This document shows, one piece after another, positions 7,431 to 14,515 of a stretch of 64,000 nucleotides of DNA; the stretch's first letter is position 1, and each line of letters opens with the position of its first letter. The DNA is from SPGG2 sp964194625 (lineage in GTDB: Bacteria; Pseudomonadota; Gammaproteobacteria; Acidiferrobacterales; SPGG2): contig CAXMNC010000151.1 of NCBI GenBank assembly GCA_964194625.1, positions 1 to 64,000 on the forward strand. The letters run 5' to 3'. Both the position numbers and the translations under genes were made by a program. Under the pieces are notes generated by a model. It did not search any database. It saw only the letters and a program-made list of their open reading frames with translations, and was not told where the DNA came from.

Positions 7431-9430
7431 TTCGCGTGTGCCAGGCGGGAATGGTCGGTCGCTTCTTGCTTCACTTTGCGTCGACGACTACTAAGTGTAA
7501 GGCCAAGACCAGCAAGAATGATGATCGCGCCTAACCAGATGAAGTTCACCAGGGGCAATACGAACGCGCGGAATATCCATTTATCGCCGCTTCGTTCGTT
7601 GATGACGACATAGACATCTCGGAGTAGCGTTGAGTGCACTCCGGACTCGGTCATGGGCGCTTCCTGACGGGGATAGAAACGCCGCTCTGGCAACAGTACG
7701 TAACCAGAATTCAGTGATGTGAGCTGCGCCTGCAGTGATTCATAGTTGTCCTTTCTAAACGTGCGCACGCCTTCAAAACGCAGTCGCTCACCGCTAATTT
7801 CTAGAACGTCACCCCCTGCCATCGGCACCGTGATTTCCGAACGGAATAGCCCCGACCCGACAAGACCCAACGCCATAACCAATACCCCCAAATGTACGAC
7901 CATGCCGCCATAGTGGCGACGGTTGGCCAATACCGCCTTTAACGTCGCACGACCAAAATGTTCACTAAGTTGGGCGCGTCTTTGATTCACCGCTCGCAAC
8001 AGATCAGTCACTATCGTCCCTAGTACAAAACCGACGAGGCCCACCGCCACCGGCGCCGTCCAGTGTGCCGGCTGGAAAAAGACCAGCATTATGGCGAGTG
8101 CAATGGCGCCAAGCGCGGCGGGTATCGTAAGTCGTGACCCCAGTTTTGCGAGATTGGCCTTGCGCCAGGGAAGCAGCGGCGCAATACCCATCAAGAGCAT
8201 GACAACCAGAAAGATGGGTACCATCACTGCGTTAAAGTACGGCGGACCAACCGTGATCTTGGCTGCGGTCAACGCATCCAGTGCCAGCGGGTAGAGCGTG
8301 GCCAATAATACGGTGGCGCACGCAAACACAAAGATGACATTGTTCCATACAAATACAGACTCTCGGGAAAACGCCGAGGTGATGGATTCTTGTGCCTGCT
8401 GCGCCCGGCCCTTGATCATGAAAATAGAAAACGAAATGGTCAGCACCGTAACCATGAAAGCCAAAATATAGGCGCCGCGCCCGGGGTCAACCGCGAAGGC
8501 ATGCACCGAGGACAGAACCCCCGAGCGTACGAGAAACGTGCCCAGCAACGACAATGAGAAGGTGGCAATTACCAGAAATATATTCCAGGCGTGTAGCATG
8601 CGCCGATGATCTTGCACCGTGATGGAATGAATCAGCGCCGTACCCAGCAACCATGGCATAAAGGAGGCATTTTCTACGGGGTCCCAGGCCCAATAGCCGC
8701 CCCAGCCGAGCTCGTGATAGGCCCACCAACCCCCGAGCACGACTCCCGTCGTTAGGAATCCCCAGGCAATCAAAGCCCAACGTCGAATCAGGCCACTCCA
8801 AAGCGTGCTGTTCCAGTTCGTCAACAGTGCTGCCATTGCGAATGCAAACGGTACGGAGAATCCCACGTAACCCAGATAGAGCATGGGTGGGTGGATGACC
8901 ATCCCCGGGTCCTGCAGTAGTGGATTCAGATCATTGCCGTCGGCCGGGACCGGAAACAGGCGCTCGAATGGGCTCGATAAAAGCAATATCAAGCCAAAAA
9001 ACCCGACGACTAGCCAGCCCTGTACCGCCAGGATGACCGGCAGGCGTTGGGGGTACCTTGTACGCCCGTGCCAACTTAAGATCGCTGTGTACAACGTAAG
9101 AATCCACACCCACAGATATAGCGAACCCTCGTGGCCGCCCCACAACGCTGACACTTTGTAAAACATGGGCAACTGCAGGTTGGAATGCTGGGCGACGTAA
9201 AGCACAGAGAAGTTACTCGTAACAAATGCATGGATAAGCGTGAGCCCCCCGATCGTTGTCAATACGAACACCGCCACGGACGCATTAACGCCGAGGCCCG
9301 CCAGCGCGGGCATGCGCAGCTGACGTGCAAGCAACGGGGCCAGCCCCTGGACTACCGCAACGACCATTGCGAGGTAGGCGGCAAAGTGCCCAACTTCGAT
9401 GAGGTTGAAAAAGAAAGTTTGGTCGGACAT
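7427..9430 (-). CDS. ccmF: CcmF, cytochrome c heme lyase
   Basis: 667 residues with about fifteen membrane helices. The WWD heme-handling motif is WGGYWAWDPVENASFMPW. Conserved histidines flank it, including those in MVIHPPMLYLGY. The large periplasmic loop near the C-terminus (after about residue 510) is present. CcmF ligates heme from CcmE to apocytochrome c. It heads the minus-strand block and faces a long upstream non-coding region. In most gammaproteobacteria ccmF lies between ccmE and ccmG on the same strand; here it does not. Confidence 0.96.
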   Translation of the reverse strand: MSDQTFFFNLIEVGHFAAYLAMVVAVVQGLAPLLARQLRMPALAGLGVNASVAVFVLTTIGGLTLIHAFVTSNFSVLYVAQHSNLQLPMFYKVSALWGGHEGSLYLWVWILTLYTAILSWHGRTRYPQRLPVILAVQGWLVVGFFGLILLLSSPFERLFPVPADGNDLNPLLQDPGMVIHPPMLYLGYVGFSVPFAFAMAALLTNWNSTLWSGLIRRWALIAWGFLTTGVVLGGWWAYHELGWGGYWAWDPVENASFMPWLLGTALIHSITVQDHRRMLHAWNIFLVIATFSLSLLGTFLVRSGVLSSVHAFAVDPGRGAYILAFMVTVLTISFSIFMIKGRAQQAQESITSAFSRESVFVWNNVIFVFACATVLLATLYPLALDALTAAKITVGPPYFNAVMVPIFLVVMLLMGIAPLLPWRKANLAKLGSRLTIPAALGAIALAIMLVFFQPAHWTAPVAVGLVGFVLGTIVTDLLRAVNQRRAQLSEHFGRATLKAVLANRRHYGGMVVHLGVLVMALGLVGSGLFRSEITVPMAGGDVLEISGERLRFEGVRTFRKDNYESLQAQLTSLNSGYVLLPERRFYPRQEAPMTESGVHSTLLRDVYVVINERSGDKWIFRAFVLPLVNFIWLGAIIILAGLGLTLSSRRRKVKQEATDHSRLAHAK

Positions 9431-9919
9431 AGGTTGGTAGCCGTTTTGTCAGATGCCCAACCGCGCCATATGGGCTGAATTCCGGCTCAGGGCAAGAAGG
9501 ATTATTAATAGCATGCTGCGAACATTCTCTGCGCTCTACCGCGCACCTATCGACATCATAGCAACATCACTATGTGCGCCTACCTTGGATGATAACCGCC
9601 GGTCGTCCCGCAGTACGCGTCGGGCGCTGATCCTGATCCCAATATATGACCGTCAAGCAGCACAGTCTATCCGCAGTTATCCACAGATCCTATGGATAAC
9701 TGTGTGCAAAAAAGCGTCGCACTGGCAGCGGAATGCCCGGATTATGGGCACAGATCTCAGATTGAACATTTTTTATTCAAAGAAAATAACATTGTTGGAT
9801 CAATGGCTTAGGCATTTCTTGCTATAGCCCTACGGTCCTTAGTGGTTGTTGGAAAAGGGCTTTTCCCAACCTGTGTATAGTGTTCGCATGCAAGCCCCAG
9901 CGGTGCCAATGCACGCTAG
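9431..9919. other. Non-coding region with DnaA-box-like sites, GATC sites and AT-rich stretch
   Basis: 489 bp between lptG and ccmF, both on the minus strand. It holds a perfect DnaA box TTATCCACA (9677-9685), an inverted near-match (TTATCCATA on the minus strand, 9691-9699) forming the palindrome AGTTATCCA/TGGATAACT, and a further near-match CTATACACA on the minus strand (9872-9880). Five GATC sites lie within 9629-9801, and an AT-rich stretch covers about 9765-9793. A hairpin-forming GTTGGAAAAG/CTTTTCCCAAC lies at about 9848-9870. This could be a DnaA-binding or origin-like region, or the ccmF promoter region. The frame at 9453-9827 does not look like a protein. Confidence 0.4.
9677..9699. 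promoter_or_regulatory. Paired inverted DnaA-box-like sites
   Basis: TTATCCACA (9677-9685, plus strand) matches the DnaA consensus exactly. The facing site (9691-9699) reads TTATCCATA on the minus strand, one mismatch. The centre forms a nine-base inverted repeat, AGTTATCCA/TGGATAACT. Binding is inferred, not shown. Confidence 0.45.
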
Positions 9920-10990
9920 TCAGGCCACACGCCGCAAGAGGTAGAGCGCGAGCAGCAGGAATATTGCCACCGGCAACACTGCCGCCAGGAAGGTCGGCAG
10001 ACCGTAGAGTAGGCCCATATATCCCAATCCACGGTTCAGCGCATTGAATACCAAACCAATCATGATTCCCACGAACACTTTTTGACCCATTCCCCCGCTG
10101 CGCATCTGCCCGAAAACGAAGGGTACTGCCAATAAGATCATCACTCCCGTGGCCGCCGGCAACAGTACCTTGTTCCAGAAGGCAAGTTGGTATCGGGCCG
10201 TGTCCTGGTGGTTGCGGCGAAGATGCTGGATGTAATGGTACAAATCCAACGTCGACAGGCTAGCGGGGCGGACCGCGAACACCCGCACGACATCAGGCGT
10301 CAGCAGCGACGGCCAAAGTTCATCTTGGGATTGGCTTCTACGTATCACATCTTCACTGATCGTGCTCTTGTTCACATTGGCAAGGCGCCAGACATTGTCC
10401 TCAAAGTGTGCTCGATCGGCAGAAGTATGGGTACGAAGACGGGTGGGCGGCTCGAAATGATAGATGTTGACATTCAGCAGTGTCAGGTCGGGCAGCACCT
10501 CTCCGATGTTCACGACATCGGCGCCGTCTCGAAGCCAGAGCCCAGTTGCTTCTCGATGTAATCCAACCTGCAGCGCCTCAGCTCGCCCCCGCTCGGCCCA
10601 TACGTCACTTACTGGAACCACTGTTTCGCCGATTAAGACCCCGCCGATGATAAAAACCAAACCAATCTTCATCACCGAGCCAATGATACGCAATAATGAA
10701 ACGCCAGCAGCCCGCATGACGGTTAACTCCGAACCCAGGGCCAATGATGTCAAGCCGAGAATGACGCCCAGCAAGGCGATAGCTGGAAAAAGCTCATAGA
10801 TCCTTCTAGGCAGGCTGAGGGCAACATACTTGATAAGTGCATAGAGATCGAACTGGCCTTTGCCGACGTCGCCAAGTTCATCGATAAAAAGTACGAATGT
10901 GAAAAGGCCGAGTAGGATCGCAAATACCAACAGCGTGCTATATAGAATCGATTGGGCGATATAGCGATCGAGCAAGCTGATCAGGCTCAT
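9920..10990 (-). CDS. lptG: LptG, LPS export permease
   Basis: 356 residues with the LptF/LptG (YjgP/YjgQ) layout: three N-terminal membrane helices, a periplasmic beta-jellyroll domain (about residues 130-260, containing LWLRDGADVVNIGEVLPD), and three C-terminal helices. With LptF and LptB2 it extracts LPS from the inner membrane and passes it to the Lpt bridge. It follows lptF with a 4-bp gap. The lptF-lptG pair divergent from pepA is the standard gammaproteobacterial arrangement. Confidence 0.95.
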   Translation of the reverse strand: MSLISLLDRYIAQSILYSTLLVFAILLGLFTFVLFIDELGDVGKGQFDLYALIKYVALSLPRRIYELFPAIALLGVILGLTSLALGSELTVMRAAGVSLLRIIGSVMKIGLVFIIGGVLIGETVVPVSDVWAERGRAEALQVGLHREATGLWLRDGADVVNIGEVLPDLTLLNVNIYHFEPPTRLRTHTSADRAHFEDNVWRLANVNKSTISEDVIRRSQSQDELWPSLLTPDVVRVFAVRPASLSTLDLYHYIQHLRRNHQDTARYQLAFWNKVLLPAATGVMILLAVPFVFGQMRSGGMGQKVFVGIMIGLVFNALNRGLGYMGLLYGLPTFLAAVLPVAIFLLLALYLLRRVA

Positions 10991-10994
10991 ATCC

Positions 10995-12074
10995 CTATGA
11001 CCATAGCGCCAACAGTGGTTTGTTCTGCACCCGACGCTTTAGTAAATAGGCAGTAATTACCGCCAGCGCCCCGTGTACCCACCATAGACCGATTATGGTT
11101 GGCACACTTCCGTCCTTAAGCCAGGTCTCACCAATCCCGAGCATGTTGGTGTATACGAAATAGATAAGAATAGCCGCAAGCAGATTACCAACACGCCCTC
11201 TCCTTGCATCGGTATGCGCCAAGACCAAGGCAAGTACCGCCAATAGGACGACACTGATGGGTTTGGCCAGGCGCCACTGGAACTCGGCCACGTGCCGCGG
11301 ATTGCTCGATTTTAGGAGCGTCCAGGAAGGCAAGCCCTCGACATCCGTCGCCGGTCGATCGTCTTCCTTTGCTACTAGCCGTAGTCTGTAGTTGTCGAAT
11401 TTCGTGATTCGGTAGTCCGACTCGCCAGCGGTGCCTTCGTAAATGGATCCGTTCTTGAGAACCAAGAACTCCTCCCCGGTCTGCGAATCCTGGTACTGCT
11501 CGCCGCTACTGGCCACCAATATATTTTGCTTCGCCGCTTTCCTGTTGTATACAAATATGTTCTCGAACGTCGGACCGACACCGATTTTCTCCGCGTAAAA
11601 AATCCGCCCGCTATTGCGCAACTCTGTGAATACGCCCGCACTCGCGCTGGTGATTGTGGTTCTATTAGCATCATCGCTCTTTGCCTGCTCGCTCAACGCC
11701 GATGCCTTGGGTGACAGATAGAGCGAGAAAATCCCAACGACAACAGTAAAACAAGTAGCCAAAATGACCACCGGCCGACACAGGGAGGGCAATCCGACCC
11801 CGCAAGCCGCTAGCACCGTCATCTCACTGTCGCGGTACCAGCGCGCAAACGTGAGCAAGACACCAAGATAGAACGCCAACGGTATCAGGATCTCAAGTCG
11901 CCTACCCAGTTCTAGCCCCAGCAGCGTAAAGACGATGCCACTAGCATATTCACCGATAGCAGCCTTTCCCAATAACTTGGTCAGCACCAAAAACAGAAAC
12001 AACACCACCAACACCAGGGCTACAGCCACGGTAGTAAGTGTTGCCTCACGATAGAATGCGCGTTTTATAACCAC
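10995..12074 (-). CDS. lptF: LptF, LPS export permease
   Basis: 359 residues, same layout as LptG: helices near residues 10-35, 55-75 and 95-120, a periplasmic jellyroll domain (about 130-265, with GRIFYAEKIG and GEEFLVLKNGS) and three C-terminal helices. It forms the heterodimeric membrane part of the LptB2FG ABC transporter that lifts LPS out of the inner membrane. First gene of the lptFG operon, divergent from pepA across about 209 bp. Confidence 0.95.
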   Translation of the reverse strand: MVIKRAFYREATLTTVAVALVLVVLFLFLVLTKLLGKAAIGEYASGIVFTLLGLELGRRLEILIPLAFYLGVLLTFARWYRDSEMTVLAACGVGLPSLCRPVVILATCFTVVVGIFSLYLSPKASALSEQAKSDDANRTTITSASAGVFTELRNSGRIFYAEKIGVGPTFENIFVYNRKAAKQNILVASSGEQYQDSQTGEEFLVLKNGSIYEGTAGESDYRITKFDNYRLRLVAKEDDRPATDVEGLPSWTLLKSSNPRHVAEFQWRLAKPISVVLLAVLALVLAHTDARRGRVGNLLAAILIYFVYTNMLGIGETWLKDGSVPTIIGLWWVHGALAVITAYLLKRRVQNKPLLALWS

Positions 12075-12283
12075 ACTTAAGGGCCCTATCGTTTTGACAA
12101 AGGCCTGGTAAACAATGGAAAATGGCGGTCTAAGGGACTCTTTTGACTAACGATCATCGAAGTTTGCGTATTGTGTGCACATCGTGCCCCTAAGGAACTG
12201 ATTGCTAAAGGGAACCTATAGACCATGTTTCCAAAAATATATCACATACCGACGCTGTCTGGTTGCTGGTAGCTACATCAAAT

Positions 12284-13777
12284 ATGGAATTTATTGCAAA
12301 AAGCGGCAACCCCCAGAAACAACGTACCGGTTGCATCGTAGCCGGCGTATTTGACTCCCGAAAGCTGTCGGTTCGGGCACGTCAAATCGATCAGGCCACG
12401 GAAGGCATGATTTCAAGCCTTTTGCGTCGGGGTGACATGGAGGGCAAGCTGGGGCAAACGCTGCTACTGCACCACTTACCGAACCTCCCTAGCGAACGTG
12501 CTCTCCTAGTTGGTTGTGGGAAAGAACGGGAATTCGCCGAAGCACAATATTGTGAAGTTAACGTTACGGCAGCCAAACTGCTCAACGAGACCGGCTCGAC
12601 AGAAATGACCACCTATCTGACCGAGTTGGAGGTAAAGGGGCGCAATATTGCATGGAAAGTTCGGCAAGCGGTAATGACTATCGAGGCCGTGATTTACCGC
12701 TTCGATCGCCTAAAGAGTAAATCCGCAAGCCCACGTCGACCATTGCGCAAAGTGGTCCTGGCCGTGCCCAAACGCAGCGATATCAGCGCTGGCGAACAAG
12801 CCATCAAAGAGGGCAAGGCCACGAGCAATGGCGTGGCCCTGACTAAAGATCTGGGCAACCTACCTGGTAACATCTGCACACCAACCTACCTGGCGGAACA
12901 GGCTACTGAGTTTGGAAGGGAATATGGCCTCGCGACCAAGGTGTTGGACGCGTCAGACATGGAAGGCCTTGGCATGGGATCGTTGCTGTCAGTATCACGT
13001 GGTAGCCGCCAACCGCCAAAACTTATCGTGCTCGAATACAGCGGCCGGCGCGAGGGCGATGCACCCATCGCGCTTGTTGGAAAAGGCATCACTTTCGATT
13101 CCGGCGGTATATCAATCAAGCCGGCAGGCCAAATGGACGAGATGAAGTACGACATGTGTGGTGCTGCGAGCGTGCTCGGAACGCTTAGAGCGGCAGCAGA
13201 ATTACAACTGCCGGTGAACATAGTCGGCCTCATTCCTGCGGCAGAGAACATGCCGGGGGGTAATGCCAATAAGCCTGGTGACGTCGTGACTAGCATGTCG
13301 GGACAGACCGTCGAGGTTCTCAATACCGATGCCGAGGGGCGTTTGGTGTTATGTGACGCCCTGACCTACGCCGAACGTTTCAAACCGACCAGCATTATCG
13401 ATATCGCGACACTGACCGGGGCCTGCGTCATCGCACTTGGGAGTCATGCCACTGGGCTAATGGGCAATAATGAACCGCTAGTGCGCGAGCTGTTAACGGC
13501 TGGCAAAGACAGTTATGATCGCGCCTGGCAGCTTCCATTATGGAGCGAATATCAAAAGCAGTTGGACACCAATTTCGCTGACATGGCCAATATTGGTGGG
13601 CGTGAGGCAGGAACGATTACTGCTGCCTGCTTTCTTGCGCGATTCGCCCGAAAGTTCAAATGGGCACACCTCGACATCGCCGGGACTGCCTGGAAAGGCG
13701 GTAAGGCTAAAGGGGCAACCGGTCGTCCGGTTCCCCTCCTGACCCAGTTCCTGATCAATCGCTGTCGCGACGAATAA
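12284..13777 (+). CDS. pepA: PepA, leucyl aminopeptidase (M17)
   Basis: 497 residues from the ATG at 12284, giving MEFIAKSGNPQKQR, which matches the start of E. coli PepA; an in-frame TTG at 12263 is less likely. The catalytic domain has GKGITFDSGGISIKP (metal-binding Lys and Asp) and the M17 signature NTDAEGRLVL. It is a hexameric dimetal aminopeptidase removing N-terminal residues in the cytoplasm. In E. coli the same protein also binds DNA and acts as a transcription factor and Xer accessory factor; whether it does so here is unknown. Followed by holC after 8 bp. Confidence 0.96.
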   Translation: MEFIAKSGNPQKQRTGCIVAGVFDSRKLSVRARQIDQATEGMISSLLRRGDMEGKLGQTLLLHHLPNLPSERALLVGCGKEREFAEAQYCEVNVTAAKLLNETGSTEMTTYLTELEVKGRNIAWKVRQAVMTIEAVIYRFDRLKSKSASPRRPLRKVVLAVPKRSDISAGEQAIKEGKATSNGVALTKDLGNLPGNICTPTYLAEQATEFGREYGLATKVLDASDMEGLGMGSLLSVSRGSRQPPKLIVLEYSGRREGDAPIALVGKGITFDSGGISIKPAGQMDEMKYDMCGAASVLGTLRAAAELQLPVNIVGLIPAAENMPGGNANKPGDVVTSMSGQTVEVLNTDAEGRLVLCDALTYAERFKPTSIIDIATLTGACVIALGSHATGLMGNNEPLVRELLTAGKDSYDRAWQLPLWSEYQKQLDTNFADMANIGGREAGTITAACFLARFARKFKWAHLDIAGTAWKGGKAKGATGRPVPLLTQFLINRCRDE

Positions 13778-13785
13778 GCTGCACT

Positions 13786-14202
13786 ATGACACGCGTCGAT
13801 TTCTACCTAACCCACGATATCGATCCAAATCTGGCAGTATGTAGATTAACCAATAAGGCCTTTCGGCTCGGTCACCAGCTCTATATCTTGACCGAGAACT
13901 CGGAGCAATCCGCCACCCTCAACCGTCTACTGTGGACTTTCAATCCTGGAAGCTTCATTCCGCATAGTCTCTACAACGCCAATCTGGATCAGGAGCTGCC
14001 AGTTCTTATCGGCGAACAAGAGCCTCCGGAAAACTGGCATGATGTGCTAATCTCTCTTGCATCAGCCATACCGTCTTTTTTTAGTCGGTTTGGACGCGTC
14101 GCAGATGTGGTCGGTGCCGCCGAAGAGGCCAAGCAACAAGCGCGTGAACGATTTCGATTCTACCGAGAACGAGGTTATTCGTTACAGACGCACAATCTCT
14201 AG
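13786..14202 (+). CDS. holC: HolC, DNA polymerase III chi subunit
   Basis: 138 residues starting MTRVDFYLTH, with the chi-type segments LGHQLYILTENSEQ and LLWTFNPGSFIPHSLY. Chi links the clamp loader to single-stranded-DNA-binding protein through psi and SSB. Position between pepA and valS is the conserved context. The downstream gap before the large low-complexity gene is about 200-300 bp. Confidence 0.93.
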   Translation: MTRVDFYLTHDIDPNLAVCRLTNKAFRLGHQLYILTENSEQSATLNRLLWTFNPGSFIPHSLYNANLDQELPVLIGEQEPPENWHDVLISLASAIPSFFSRFGRVADVVGAAEEAKQQARERFRFYRERGYSLQTHNL

Positions 14203-14401
14203 CCTGCATTTCTCGCCGGCTGTCGTCGCGAGGGTGTGTGGATGCCGGCATATCCAAGGCGCGCGATGGAAAATGCGCGCAGGCGTACTTGACCGTACGT
14301 CGAGCCCATTTTTCGAGCGCAACGCCGTAGATGCAGGTACGACTCCAGGGCAAGGATTGTTCCTACAATCCTATTGCATTTCCTCCGTCCATGGAGGTCA
14401 G

Positions 14402-14515
14402 ATGGAGGAGATAGAGTCGCGTCAGGAACAGCGACCGAGATCCGCGACCGCAGCAGAGAGCTGGTGGAAATTGCAGGCTGACCGGGTTGCGGACGTGTCC
14501 GACGAGTGGGAATGA
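14402..14515 (+). CDS. Possible small protein, coupled to downstream gene
   Basis: A 37-codon frame starts with MEEIESRQ and ends AESWWKLQADRVADVSDEWE. A strong GGAGGT (14393-14398) lies three bases upstream of the ATG, slightly too close. The stop overlaps the ATG of the next gene (ATGA at 14512-14515), as in translationally coupled genes. There is no family recognition and it is short, so it may be chance. The longer frame beginning at 14057 overlaps holC and looks spurious. Confidence 0.3.
   Translation: MEEIESRQEQRPRSATAAESWWKLQADRVADVSDEWE

Noticed and set aside
9453..9827. 124-codon plus-strand frame
   Set aside because: Covers the DnaA-box region; composition and lack of any domain suggest non-coding.
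12075..12283. Promoter elements between lptF and pepA
   Set aside because: TTGACA and TTGACT occur, but no -10 at a good distance could be chosen with confidence in either direction.
14057..14401. Upstream part of a 152-codon frame overlapping holC
   Set aside because: Only the last 37 codons have start signals and coupling; the rest overlaps holC out of frame.
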